Part shown: positions 25,653-34,235 of the stretch, piece by piece
Position numbering within the stretch: the first letter of the stretch is position 1
Layout of the letters: each line of letters starts with the position of its first letter
Source of the DNA: Parabacteroides gordonii MS-1 = DSM 23371
GTDB lineage: Bacteria > Bacteroidota > Bacteroidia > Bacteroidales > Tannerellaceae
Direction of reading: 5' to 3'
NCBI RefSeq assembly: GCF_000969825.1
Contig: NZ_KQ033919.1
Location: 1,898,173 to 1,962,172 of the forward strand
DNA: 64,000 nt
Notes under the pieces: model-generated
Database searches by the model: none
Seen by the model: only the letters and a program-made list of their open reading frames with translations
Told to the model about the DNA's origin: nothing
Position numbers and translations under genes: made by a program

Positions 25653-27461
25653 TTACTCAGCATACATTGCTTCAATCTCATTGGCATATTTTTGCAGGAC
25701 AACCGGACGACGTAATTTCAACGTATCGGTCAGTTCCCTTCCTTCCATCGTAAACGGTTGGGGAAGCAAAGTAAACCGCTTGATCTTTTCATAAGAAGCC
25801 AGGTTCTTCTGATGTTCCTCAATATGCGACTCTATCAGACGGATAATCTCGTTATGGGCAACCAACTCTTCACGGCTACCATACGTTATACCTTTCTTCT
25901 CTGCATACTCTTCCAATAAGAGATAAGCCGGCACAATCAAAGCACTGACAAACTTACGCTGGTCGCCGATAACCGCAATCTGCTCGATATACCTATCGCT
26001 GCTCATTTCCATTTCTATGGCCTGTGGAGCAATATATTTCCCATTGGAAGTTTTATAAAGGTCTTTGATACGTTCAGTAAAGAATAGCACATTACCTTCC
26101 AGACGTCCGGCATCCCCGGTACGGAAAAAGCCGTCTTCCGTAAACGAACGGGAGTTTTCTTCCGGTTTATTATAATATCCGGTGGTAACCGTTTTTCCTT
26201 TCACCAGGATCTCCCCGTTACTTTCATCTATTTTTACTTCAACCCCCGGCATAATCTCACCGATCGAACCAAACTGGAAGCCTATTTCCGGATAGAAACA
26301 CACAGTAGCCGTAGTTTCACTCAATCCATAACCATAAACAATAGGGATATTAACAGACTGCAGGAATTCGTTCACCGTATCAGACAGCGGAGCCCCGGCA
26401 ACAGGGAATAAACGTCCCCGCTCAATACCCAGAACTTTCTTCAGCAAGGTAAAGACAGTCTTATCATAGAATTTAAATTTGGACTTCAGGCAGAAAGGAG
26501 CCTTTAAACCTTTATTCTTATATTCCAGATTATATGAACGACCGGTCTCTATCGCATCCAAAAAGATCTTTTTCATAAAAGGAGCAGAAGAATTGATCTT
26601 CTCATGAACTCCCACATATACTTTTTCCCAGAAACGGGGAACATTACACATCAGCGTAGGATGAACTTCCGGCAACGTTTTCTGGATCATCTTCGGATCC
26701 TGGTTTATAGCGATCTTCACCCCTTTATGCAGACAGTAATACGTCCAGGCCTTCTCGAAAATATGAGTCAAAGGAAGAAAACACATGGATGTATCTTTAT
26801 CGTTCACCATCGGCAAACGAATATCATGGATGCGCATCGCTTCCAGATAATTAAAATGATGGAGGATAACACCTTTCGACTCGCCGGTCGTACCGGATGT
26901 ATACATGATCGTTGCTATATCATCGGCCGTAGCCTCATTGGTACGGATCTTTACGGTTGTCTCCGCATGAGCAGTATCTCCCAAACGCAGGAAATCTTCA
27001 AAATAAATAGAAGTTTTATCTTCCGGATTCAATTTAACGGCTGAGTCAAATACCACCAAACGCTTCAATACGGTCGATTCCTTCTGAACTTTAAATGCAT
27101 TATTATACTGCAATTGTTCGCCCACAAACAAGGTATGTATATCCGCATCATTAATAATATATTCTATCTGGGCCGGAGAGTTGGTGGCATACATCGGGAT
27201 AGAGATCACCCGGTTTCCATAAGCCCCGAAATCAGTAAACAAACATTGAGGCATGTTCTGAGAATAGATACCGATTTTCTCCTGTACCTCTATTCCAAAC
27301 TCTGCCATCGCTTTAGCAGTAAGCATTACACACTCAGAGAAATCTTTCCATGAGATCTTTAACCATTTTCCGCTTTCATGATCGCGGTATTTCAAAGCTG
27401 TACGCGAGCCATATTTTTCAGCCTGCCTATGAATTAATTCAGCATAGTGGTAATAAACCAT
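25653..27461 (-). CDS. Long-chain fatty acid--CoA ligase, AMP-dependent
   Basis: The protein has 602 residues of the FadD/FAA1 type (forms with a C-terminal TLKLRRPVV). The P-loop-like A3 motif TIMYTSGTTGESKGVILHH is at about 180. A5 is YGLSETTATVCF and A7 is GFFRTGDAGRLEG. The C-terminal domain has ERIKDLYKTSNGKYIAPQ, where the conserved Lys aligns substrates. It activates fatty acids with ATP to acyl-AMP and then acyl-CoA for lipid synthesis or turnover. It is cytoplasmic or membrane-associated and appears monocistronic, with its own promoter element. Confidence 0.93.
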   Translation of the reverse strand: MVYYHYAELIHRQAEKYGSRTALKYRDHESGKWLKISWKDFSECVMLTAKAMAEFGIEVQEKIGIYSQNMPQCLFTDFGAYGNRVISIPMYATNSPAQIEYIINDADIHTLFVGEQLQYNNAFKVQKESTVLKRLVVFDSAVKLNPEDKTSIYFEDFLRLGDTAHAETTVKIRTNEATADDIATIMYTSGTTGESKGVILHHFNYLEAMRIHDIRLPMVNDKDTSMCFLPLTHIFEKAWTYYCLHKGVKIAINQDPKMIQKTLPEVHPTLMCNVPRFWEKVYVGVHEKINSSAPFMKKIFLDAIETGRSYNLEYKNKGLKAPFCLKSKFKFYDKTVFTLLKKVLGIERGRLFPVAGAPLSDTVNEFLQSVNIPIVYGYGLSETTATVCFYPEIGFQFGSIGEIMPGVEVKIDESNGEILVKGKTVTTGYYNKPEENSRSFTEDGFFRTGDAGRLEGNVLFFTERIKDLYKTSNGKYIAPQAIEMEMSSDRYIEQIAVIGDQRKFVSALIVPAYLLLEEYAEKKGITYGSREELVAHNEIIRLIESHIEEHQKNLASYEKIKRFTLLPQPFTMEGRELTDTLKLRRPVVLQKYANEIEAMYAE

Positions 27462-27486
27462 AAATCTTCTTTTTGAGTTGATACAA

Positions 27487-27494
27487 CAAAAGTA
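27487..27494 (-). promoter_or_regulatory. -7 element for the acyl-CoA ligase gene
   Basis: TACTTTTG on the minus strand, an exact TAnnTTTG match 25 bases before the start at 27461. Confidence 0.5.
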
Positions 27495-27625
27495 CGGCTT
27501 TCCTACTGAATAGCAACAGATTCCCTTCTTTTTTTACACACAATCGCACTTTTTGTGCAAAAACATAAACTCCATATCAGGGCCATCCGGAGAAAAGCGT
27601 GTTAAAATAGAATAAATATAGTAGT

Positions 27626-27661
27626 ATGTATTGCATAGTACATAGGCAATACATATATTTG
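27626..27661 (+). promoter_or_regulatory. PadR-type operator overlapping the padR-pspC promoter
   Basis: A perfect 9-bp inverted repeat ATGTATTGC (27626-27634) and GCAATACAT (27646-27654) is separated by 11 bases. It abuts the -7 element TATATTTG (27654-27661), which shares its last base. PadR-family operators are usually ATGT...ACAT palindromes, so this is probably the autoregulatory site of the adjacent PadR protein. Confidence 0.75.
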
Positions 27662-27680
27662 CATCATAAAACTATAAAAT

Positions 27681-28007
27681 ATGAATGCAGAGAACGTAAA
27701 ATCACAAATGAGAAAAGGGACACTGGAGTATTGTATCCTCCTGCTTCTCAAGAAAGAGCCGGCTTACACCTCTGACATTATTCAGAAGTTACAGGAGGCT
27801 AAATTGATTGTAGTTGAAGGCACCTTATATCCCCTTTTAACACGATTAAAGAATAGTGAGCTATTAAGTTATCAGTGGATAGAATCGACTCAGGGTCCGC
27901 CCCGCAAATATTACCAACTCACTCCGACGGGAGAAGAGTTTCTCGGAGAACTGGAAAACTCGTGGCAGGAACTAAATGATACAATAAACCACATCAGAAA
28001 CAATTAA
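27681..28007 (+). CDS. PadR family transcriptional regulator
   Basis: The protein has 108 residues, typical of the short PadR-s2 class with a winged helix and a C-terminal dimerisation helix. KGTLEYCILLLLKKEPAYTS begins the winged helix, and EGTLYPLLTRLKNSELLSYQ is the recognition helix and wing. The end DTINHIRNN belongs to the dimer helix. The gene sits 12 bases before the PspC gene and behind a palindromic operator, so it most likely represses its own operon. PadR-PspC pairs of this sort respond to membrane stress in many bacteria; the inducer here is unknown. Confidence 0.92.
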   Translation: MNAENVKSQMRKGTLEYCILLLLKKEPAYTSDIIQKLQEAKLIVVEGTLYPLLTRLKNSELLSYQWIESTQGPPRKYYQLTPTGEEFLGELENSWQELNDTINHIRNN

Positions 28008-28019
28008 AACAGCAAAACA

Positions 28020-29117
28020 ATGAAGAAGACACTTACTGTTAATTTGGGAGGAACAGTTTTCCACATTGACGAAGACGCATATCAACTATTAGATAAGTAT
28101 CTCTCGAACCTGCGCATACATTTCCGCAAAGAAGAGGGCTCTGAAGAAATTATGAACGATTTCGAAATGCGTATATCCGAGCTTTTCGGCGAACGGGTTC
28201 GTCTGGGTCACGAAGTGATCACGATCGAACATGTCGAAGAGGTGATCAACCGCATGGGGAAACCGGAAGAAATATTCGAAGAGGAAAAAGAGGAAGAAAA
28301 AGAGACTACGGGAAAACGTGTTTATCAGGAACAAGTAATCTCCGGCAAGAAAAAACTGATGCGCGACCCCGACAACCGCGTAATCGGCGGAGTTGCCGCC
28401 GGTATTGCTGCCTATATGGGTTGGGATGCCACAGCAGTCAGATTAGCGATGATCCTGCTGCTCTTCATTCCGTTCGTACACTGGATGGCTTTATTATACA
28501 TTATACTCTGGTTGGTAATGCCGTTAGCAAAAACGGCAGCCGACCGGCTGATCATGCGGGGAAAAAGCGTCACGCTTGAAACGATCGGACAAACGGTTAC
28601 AGACGGTTTCGAAAAAGTTTCAAACAATGTGAATGACTATATAAGTTCTGATAAACCCAGGAGTTTTTTTCAAAAAATAGCTGATCTGTTCGTCACAGTG
28701 TTCGGCTTCCTCTTAAAATTTGGAGCTGTCCTGGCTGGTATCATTTTACTGCCACCTCTCCTGCTGGTCGTATTTATATTGTTTGTTATAACAGTTGCCT
28801 TGATTGGAGGAGGGGCAGGAATATTATACCAACTTTCTCCTTTCGGAATGGATCTTTACAACGGAGTCCCTGTTTATATAGCGGTAATAGGCTGTATCGG
28901 CATCATCTTACTGATCGGAATACCTGCAATAGCACTGCTTTTCGCCATATTCGGACAATTATTCAATTTAAAACCGTTGCCCAATCCTGCGAAATGGACA
29001 TTACTGGCCATCTGGGTACTTGCTCTTATTGGCTGCATTATTTATTTTGTAAACCTGGGATTACCGGCACTTAGTCCGTACCTATGGCACAATTCTAATT
29101 TTTCAATACATATATAG
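28020..29117 (+). CDS. PspC domain membrane protein
   Basis: The protein has 365 residues. The N-terminal about 100 residues are cytoplasmic (VNLGGTVFHIDEDAYQLLDK, a conserved Bacteroidetes PspC-associated region) and end in a glutamate/lysine-rich linker. The PspC domain follows at about 115-170 (LMRDPDNRVIGGVAAGIAAY), then several TM helices to the C-terminus. PspC proteins sense or respond to envelope stress at the inner membrane. It is co-transcribed with the PadR regulator. Its C-terminal hydrophobic half is longer than in a minimal PspC. Confidence 0.9.
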   Translation: MKKTLTVNLGGTVFHIDEDAYQLLDKYLSNLRIHFRKEEGSEEIMNDFEMRISELFGERVRLGHEVITIEHVEEVINRMGKPEEIFEEEKEEEKETTGKRVYQEQVISGKKKLMRDPDNRVIGGVAAGIAAYMGWDATAVRLAMILLLFIPFVHWMALLYIILWLVMPLAKTAADRLIMRGKSVTLETIGQTVTDGFEKVSNNVNDYISSDKPRSFFQKIADLFVTVFGFLLKFGAVLAGIILLPPLLLVVFILFVITVALIGGGAGILYQLSPFGMDLYNGVPVYIAVIGCIGIILLIGIPAIALLFAIFGQLFNLKPLPNPAKWTLLAIWVLALIGCIIYFVNLGLPALSPYLWHNSNFSIHI

Positions 29118-29162
29118 GGAGATTAAAGACTTTTGTTTATAAGTAAATGTGTGTTTAAAAAA

Positions 29163-29194
29163 AGAAGGCCGCTCTGTCTCAGAGGGGCCTTTCT
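29163..29194 (+). terminator. Terminator after the padR-pspC operon
   Basis: AGAAGGCC (29163-29170) pairs with GGCCTTTCT (29186-29194), followed by a T-rich TCT run. Moderately strong. Confidence 0.6.
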
Positions 29195-29240
29195 TCTAAG
29201 GTTAACAAATTTATGAGTAAAAACCACTAATGAATCATTT

Positions 29241-29289
29241 AAAAAAACCACTACTTCTGCAGTTCAAAAACTAAGCAGAAATAGTGGTT
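29241..29289 (-). terminator. Terminator after the greA-HIT operon
   Basis: AACCACTACTTCTGC (29246-29260) pairs with GCAGAAATAGTGGTT (29275-29289) with one mismatch. On the minus strand the stem is followed by a run of T residues. Confidence 0.8.
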
Positions 29290-29332
29290 ACAAATATACG
29301 TATTATTTTGAATAAAAAAAGACTTTACCCAA

Positions 29333-29728
29333 TTATTTGTACGCTTTTCTTATCAAGGCGGCAATTGAAGCCAATTCTTCCTGGCTTATTGTCATTTTTT
29401 CACCGCCGAAGTACATGTCCGATTCCTTGGTTATAGGGATCAGGTGAATATGGGCGTGAGGTACTTCCAACCCCATCACAGCCAACCCTACGCGCTTGCA
29501 CGGAATAGCAGCTTCCTGCGCACGGGCCACACACTTGGCAAATGCCATCATTCGCCCTAATGATGCGTCTTCCACGTCAAAAATGTAATCAATTTCTTTC
29601 TTCGGAATCACCAATGTATGCCCTTTTGCAACCGGGTTGATATCCAGGAAGGCAAAGAATTCTTCGTCTTCCGCAACTTTATGACAAGGTATTTCACCAG
29701 CCACTATTCTACTGAATATTGTTGCCAT
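29333..29728 (-). CDS. HIT family nucleotide hydrolase
   Basis: The protein has 131 residues. ATIFSRIVAGEIPCHKVAED and the catalytic histidine triad HAHIHLIP (the HxHxHxx motif) identify the Hint/PKCI branch of HIT proteins, which cleave nucleoside phosphoramidates. The gene starts 11 bases after greA on the same strand and shares its transcript, an arrangement common in Bacteroidetes. Cytoplasmic, full length. Confidence 0.93.
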   Translation of the reverse strand: MATIFSRIVAGEIPCHKVAEDEEFFAFLDINPVAKGHTLVIPKKEIDYIFDVEDASLGRMMAFAKCVARAQEAAIPCKRVGLAVMGLEVPHAHIHLIPITKESDMYFGGEKMTISQEELASIAALIRKAYK

Positions 29729-29739
29729 ATCTTATTGTA

Positions 29740-30210
29740 TTAAATTGAAATTTCCATCACTTCGAAAGTCATCAAGCCTGACGGCACTTTGATTTCTACA
29801 ACGTCACCAACTTTCTTACCCATCAGTCCCTGAGCGATCGGAGTACTGACAGAAATCTTACCTTCTTTCAGATTGGCTTCCGAATCAGAAACCAAAGTAT
29901 ATGTCATCACAGCGTTATTCTTTGTGTTCTTGATCTTTACTTTATTCAAAATCTGCACTTCGTTTGTTTGAACACGCGTTTCATCGATCAGACGCGCATT
30001 AGCCAACAGGCCTTTCAACTGAGACAACTTTGCCTCCATTATACCCTGAGCTTCTTTTGCAGCATCGTATTCTGCATTTTCAGATAAGTCTCCTTTATCT
30101 CTGGCTTCAGCAATCTGGGCAGAAATCTCCGGTCGTTTCACGGTTTCCAAATAGTTGATTTCAGCTAAAAGCTTATTGTAGCCGTCTTCTGTCATATAAC
30201 TAACAGCCAT
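29740..30210 (-). CDS. greA: Transcription elongation factor GreA
   Basis: The protein has 156 residues. An N-terminal coiled coil (YNKLLAEINYLETVKRPEIS) carries the acidic tip AEARDKGDLSENAEYDAAKE, whose Asp/Glu residues coordinate Mg in the polymerase secondary channel. The C-terminal FKBP-like domain ends GLMGKKVGDVVEIKVPSGLM. It rescues backtracked RNA polymerase by stimulating transcript cleavage. It is the first gene of the greA-HIT operon. Confidence 0.96.
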   Translation of the reverse strand: MAVSYMTEDGYNKLLAEINYLETVKRPEISAQIAEARDKGDLSENAEYDAAKEAQGIMEAKLSQLKGLLANARLIDETRVQTNEVQILNKVKIKNTKNNAVMTYTLVSDSEANLKEGKISVSTPIAQGLMGKKVGDVVEIKVPSGLMTFEVMEISI

Positions 30211-30260
30211 ACTAAATCCTCCTAATTATTGATTATTAAATTAATATTTATACCACATAT

Positions 30261-30297
30261 AAAAAAAGAATCCCGACCAATAGCCTGGCCGGAACTC
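30261..30297 (-). terminator. Terminator after the thioredoxin-fold lipoprotein gene
   Basis: On the minus strand GAGTTCCGGCC pairs with GGTCGGGATTC across an 8-base loop and is followed by seven T residues. It lies just upstream of greA's own promoter region. Confidence 0.8.
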
Positions 30298-30322
30298 CTC
30301 TTTCTCTTTATTTTAGACTAGG

Positions 30323-30330
30323 CAAAGATA
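30323..30330 (-). promoter_or_regulatory. greA -7 element
   Basis: TATCTTTG on the minus strand, an exact TAnnTTTG match. The leader to the greA ATG at 30210 would be about 105 bases, and a terminator for the preceding gene lies within it. Confidence 0.4.
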
Positions 30331-30403
30331 AGACATCTTTTCAGAATGTACAAACCCTTGCAAGTGCTTTAAAACATATAAATCTGATTACTAGTAAAAT
30401 ACA

Positions 30404-31561
30404 TTAAAGTACAGCTTTCACATCGGCTTCCAGTGTTTTAGGATCATCCACACGCTTCACCAGGTTACCTTTGCGATCGAGTATGAAAATCGCCGGGAGT
30501 TGCTTCACATTATACAATCCGGCAATCTGCGAATAAACCGACTGCGGATCGCGCACTGTCACCCAAGGCAAATTCGAAGCTGCATTTTTCCAGAAGTGAG
30601 CATCAGAGTCCAGAGATATCTGGTAAATATCCAATCCCTGTCCGTGATACTTCGTATAAATCTCGCCTAATGCCATATTCAGCGCCGGCGACCATTCTGC
30701 CTGATAAGCCGTGAAGTTAATCACTACCGGTTTTCCTTCTGCCACACCCGACAACTTCACCACTTCCCCTTTCAGATTCGGCAATTCGATATCGAGGAAG
30801 CTTATTTCGGTTGTTTTCACATCATCAAAGTTCACCGGACGTTGTGCGCGAAGCACTTTCATAGATTGCAATGTCAGGTTGTACAGATGTTTGGAACGCG
30901 GGCTGCCCGGATAGAAATGATCGTAGCTGGTCGCTACTGCACCATAGGCTTTCACATCATTCCTGTCATATAAGTCAAAGAACAACAGACCGTCAATTTG
31001 CTGGAATAATGCAAAGTAGGCAGCTGTAGACATCGGAGCCGAATAAATATATTTACGGGCTACCTCCTTATATGCCTCTGCTGTTTCCAGCATCTTTGCA
31101 CGATAAGTCGTATCCGCTATATGCTTATCTTCGTATTCCTTACGCAATCTGCCGATCGCCTGATTTGCATCCAGCTGTGCCAGCGTAATTGCTTTGATCG
31201 CCTTGGAGTTCTCAGAACCTTCTACCGTATAGGAAGTTGCAAATGTCCCCGCATCGGCAGCGATAGTAACCGTTTCAACCGAGTCGATCGCGAAATTGAT
31301 CAACTGATTATTCAACCGCAAGCGGTAAAAATCAGGAAATCCCGGACGTTTATGATTAAATTTAAATTTGCCGGCAGCCGTCAGTTTGACAGAGTCAAGA
31401 GTTTCGACATTCGATATACCCACATTCTCCAGGTACATGGTCTGCCCATCAGCTCCGGACACCACACCTTTCACTGTAAAATCGGATGCATTGTTACATG
31501 CAGTGAACAACAGCATACATATTCCGATAACAAGCAGTAACTGCGCAGATATTTGTTTCAT
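30404..31561 (-). CDS. DUF4369/thioredoxin-fold lipoprotein lacking the CXXC active site
   Basis: The protein has 385 residues from ATG 31561, which begins a lipoprotein signal (MKQISAQLLLVIGICMLLFTAC). An N-terminal DUF4369 domain (VKGVVSGADGQTMYLENVGI) is followed by a helical linker and a C-terminal TlpA-like thioredoxin fold (about 250-385; IELPNLKGEVVKLSGVAEGK). At the redox position, where TlpA proteins have WCxxC, this protein reads INFTAYQAEWSPALN, with no cysteine. The cis-proline region KQLPAIFILDRKGN is kept. The fold is therefore intact but cannot do thiol chemistry; a binding or structural role is more likely. Confidence 0.88.
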   Translation of the reverse strand: MKQISAQLLLVIGICMLLFTACNNASDFTVKGVVSGADGQTMYLENVGISNVETLDSVKLTAAGKFKFNHKRPGFPDFYRLRLNNQLINFAIDSVETVTIAADAGTFATSYTVEGSENSKAIKAITLAQLDANQAIGRLRKEYEDKHIADTTYRAKMLETAEAYKEVARKYIYSAPMSTAAYFALFQQIDGLLFFDLYDRNDVKAYGAVATSYDHFYPGSPRSKHLYNLTLQSMKVLRAQRPVNFDDVKTTEISFLDIELPNLKGEVVKLSGVAEGKPVVINFTAYQAEWSPALNMALGEIYTKYHGQGLDIYQISLDSDAHFWKNAASNLPWVTVRDPQSVYSQIAGLYNVKQLPAIFILDRKGNLVKRVDDPKTLEADVKAVL

Positions 31562-31594
31562 TCTTTCTTCTTTACAATGTTCGTAATTCCGATG

Positions 31595-31602
31595 CAAATA
31601 TA
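31595..31602 (-). promoter_or_regulatory. -7 element for the thioredoxin-fold lipoprotein gene
   Basis: TATATTTG on the minus strand, 33 bases before the ATG at 31561; it fits TAnnTTTG. Confidence 0.5.
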
Positions 31603-31718
31603 CATTATTTTACAATTGTGGCACTATTATTCTCAAAATCTTCCCTTTATTTTTATAAAAAAGAACTTTTCTGATGTTTTTTATTTTCATTTTCATGCAT
31701 TTACAGGTAAACTTTCAT

Positions 31719-31726
31719 TACATTTG
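31719..31726 (+). promoter_or_regulatory. pnp -7 element
   Basis: TACATTTG matches TAnnTTTG, 38 bases before the pnp ATG at 31765. Confidence 0.5.
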
Positions 31727-31764
31727 CACCAATTTTTACAGATAGAAAAATAAGAAAGAAGATT

Positions 31765-33996
31765 ATGCTTAATCCAATTAACAAGACGATCGAGTTGGCT
31801 GATGGAAGAACCATCACCATCGAGACCGGGAAGTTGGCAAAACAGGCGGACGGTGCGGTTACCGTTCGTATGGGCAACACAGTGTTGCTGGCTACTGTTT
31901 GTGCCGCAAAAGATGCAAATCCCGGTGTTGACTTTATGCCGCTGCAAGTTGAATACAAAGAAAAGTACTCCTCATTTGGCCGTTTCCCCGGAGGTTTCAC
32001 AAAAAGAGAAGGAAAGGCTTCTGACTACGAAGTCCTTACATCACGCCTGGTTGACCGCGTGTTGCGTCCGTTATTTCCGGACAACTACCATGCTGAAGTA
32101 TATGTAAACGTTATATTGTTTTCTTCTGACGGCGAAGACATGCCGGATGCACTGGCCGGTTTAGCCGCTTCTGCAGCTCTGGCTGTTTCAGATATTCCTT
32201 TCAACGGTCCGATCTCCGAGGTGCGTGTAGCACGTGTCGATGGTAAATTCATTATCAACCCGACATTCTTAGAATTGGAAAAAGCAGATATCGATATGAT
32301 GGTTGGTGCAACTATCGACAACATCATGATGGTGGAAGGTGAGATGTCTGAAGTACAGGAATCTGAAATGCTTGAAGCCATTAAGGTTGCTCACGAGGCG
32401 ATTAAAATACAGTGCCAGGCACAGATCGAACTGTCTGAAGCTTGCGGCAAGCTGGTAAAACGTGAATATTGCCATGAAGTAAATGATGACGAATTACGTA
32501 AGGATGTACACGACAAATGTTTCGCTAAAGCGTATGCTGTTGCGACATCAGGTACAGACAAACACCAGCGTCACGATGCTTTCGAGGCAATCGTAGAAGA
32601 ATATAAAGCCAACTTCTCTGAAGAAGAACTGGCAGAAAAGGCTGAAATGATCGGCCGTTACTACCACGATGTAGAAAAAGAAGCTATGCGCCGTGCAATC
32701 CTCGACGAAGGTAAACGTCTGGACGGCCGTAAGACAACTGAGATCCGTCCGATCTGGATCGAAACAGATTATCTTCCGGGACCTCACGGTTCAGCAGTCT
32801 TCACTCGTGGTGAAACGCAGTCACTGACAACTGTTACGCTTGGTACCAAAGCCGACGAAAAAATGGTTGACGACGTACTGAACCACAGCAAAGAACGTTT
32901 CCTTTTACATTATAACTTCCCTCCGTTCTCTACCGGTGAAGCAAAAGCTCAGCGTGGTGTAGGACGTCGCGAAATAGGTCACGGAAACCTGGCTCACCGT
33001 GCATTGAAACGCATGATACCGGAAGATTACCCCTACGTTATCCGCGTAATCTCTGACATCCTCGAATCAAACGGTTCTTCTTCTATGGCAACAGTTTGTG
33101 CAGGTACGCTGGCTCTGAGAGATGCCGGTGTTCCGATGAAGAAACCGGTATCAGGTATCGCAATGGGGTTGATCTCTGAAAACAAAGGTCAGAACTATGC
33201 TATCCTTTCCGATATCTTAGGAGACGAAGACCACCTGGGAGATATGGACTTCAAGGTAACAGGTACAAAAGACGGTATCACTGCTACTCAGATGGACATC
33301 AAGGTAGACGGACTGTCATACGAAATCCTTGAAAACGCATTAGCTCAGGCAAGAGAAGGCCGTATGCACATCTTAGGCAAGATCATGGAAGCTCAACCGA
33401 CAACCCGTGAAGATCTGAAACCGCATGCACCTCGTATCGAAACGATGATGATTGGTAAAGAATTCATCGGAGCCGTAATCGGCCCGGGCGGAAAGATCAT
33501 CCAGGGTATCCAGGAAAAAACAGGTGCTGTTATCACGATTGAAGAAGTTGACGGATTCGGTAGAATCGAGATTTCAGGAACAAACAAAGATACTATCGAT
33601 GCTGCTATCAGAGCAATCAAAGGTATCGTTGCCGTTCCGGAAGTAGGCGAAGTATACGAAGGAAAGATCTCTTCTATCATGCCTTACGGTGCATTCGTTG
33701 AATTCATGCCGGGCAAAGACGGTCTGCTTCATATCTCTGAAATCGACTGGGCTCGTCTGGAAACAGTAGAACAGGCTGGTTTGAAAGAAGGCGATACGAT
33801 CCAGGTTAAGCTGGTAGACATCGACGCAAAGACCGGTAAGTTCAAACTTTCACGCAAGGTATTGTTGCCAAAGCCGGAAGGTTACGAAGAACGTCCGCCG
33901 AGACCAGAAAGAGGCCCGAGACCAGAACGTGGCGACCGCAGTGACCGTGGCCCTCGTCAGGATCGCGGCGATCGCAATAACCGTGGCGATCGTTAA
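31765..33996 (+). CDS. pnp: Polynucleotide phosphorylase
   Basis: The protein has 743 residues. Two RNase PH-like domains flank an alpha-helical linker; hallmarks include [11 protein letters not shown] and [23 protein letters not shown] domain follows ([20 protein letters not shown], about 580) and then an S1 domain (about 630-705, [20 protein letters not shown]). It degrades RNA 3'-to-5' phosphorolytically as a trimer and is part of RNA turnover. After S1 there is an unusual low-complexity tail of about 30 residues with repeated RPERG and RGDR motifs. Single gene with its own promoter and terminator. Confidence 0.97.
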   Translation: MLNPINKTIELADGRTITIETGKLAKQADGAVTVRMGNTVLLATVCAAKDANPGVDFMPLQVEYKEKYSSFGRFPGGFTKREGKASDYEVLTSRLVDRVLRPLFPDNYHAEVYVNVILFSSDGEDMPDALAGLAASAALAVSDIPFNGPISEVRVARVDGKFIINPTFLELEKADIDMMVGATIDNIMMVEGEMSEVQESEMLEAIKVAHEAIKIQCQAQIELSEACGKLVKREYCHEVNDDELRKDVHDKCFAKAYAVATSGTDKHQRHDAFEAIVEEYKANFSEEELAEKAEMIGRYYHDVEKEAMRRAILDEGKRLDGRKTTEIRPIWIETDYLPGPHGSAVFTRGETQSLTTVTLGTKADEKMVDDVLNHSKERFLLHYNFPPFSTGEAKAQRGVGRREIGHGNLAHRALKRMIPEDYPYVIRVISDILESNGSSSMATVCAGTLALRDAGVPMKKPVSGIAMGLISENKGQNYAILSDILGDEDHLGDMDFKVTGTKDGITATQMDIKVDGLSYEILENALAQAREGRMHILGKIMEAQPTTREDLKPHAPRIETMMIGKEFIGAVIGPGGKIIQGIQEKTGAVITIEEVDGFGRIEISGTNKDTIDAAIRAIKGIVAVPEVGEVYEGKISSIMPYGAFVEFMPGKDGLLHISEIDWARLETVEQAGLKEGDTIQVKLVDIDAKTGKFKLSRKVLLPKPEGYEERPPRPERGPRPERGDRSDRGPRQDRGDRNNRGDR

Positions 33997-34021
33997 TAAA
34001 CGACTTTCTTATACATTATAT

Positions 34022-34057
34022 AAAGAGCTATCCGCAATTCGGGTAGCTCTTTTTTTA
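34022..34057 (+). terminator. pnp terminator
   Basis: AAAGAGCTATCC (34022-34033) pairs over its full length, with one G-U, with GGGTAGCTCTTT (34041-34052), then T residues. Strong intrinsic terminator. Confidence 0.92.
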
Positions 34058-34073
34058 CCTCGTTCCATTAAAC

Positions 34074-34161
34074 CTGCTTGCTCACAATTATCAGCAAGCC
34101 TGTTTACAATTATGGGTAAACCTGTCGATAATTATCAACAAGCTTGCCCATAATCATCGAC
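34074..34161. repeat. Tandem array B: four 22-bp units between pnp and fumarase
   Basis: Units begin at 34074, 34096, 34118 and 34140, exactly 22 bp apart, with core AATTAT (AATCAT in the last) at 34086, 34108, 34130 and 34152. Arms differ between units but tend to be mutually complementary: GCTTGC/GCAAGC (34076-34099), GTTTAC/GTAAAC (34102-34121), and TGTCGAT of unit 3 with ATCGACA of unit 4. The array lies between two converging intrinsic terminators and so should be little transcribed. It has no ORF. Confidence 0.85.
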
Positions 34162-34177
34162 AGCAAAATACAATAAA

Positions 34178-34211
34178 GAAAAAACCTGCTCCCTTAACAG
34201 AGAACAGGTTT
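34178..34211 (-). terminator. Fumarase gene terminator
   Basis: On the minus strand AAACCTGTTCTC pairs with GGGAGCAGGTTT (three G-U) followed by T residues. It serves the fumarase gene that ends at 34236. Confidence 0.88.
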
Positions 34212-34235
34212 CTTACCTCTTATAATTAATTGTTT

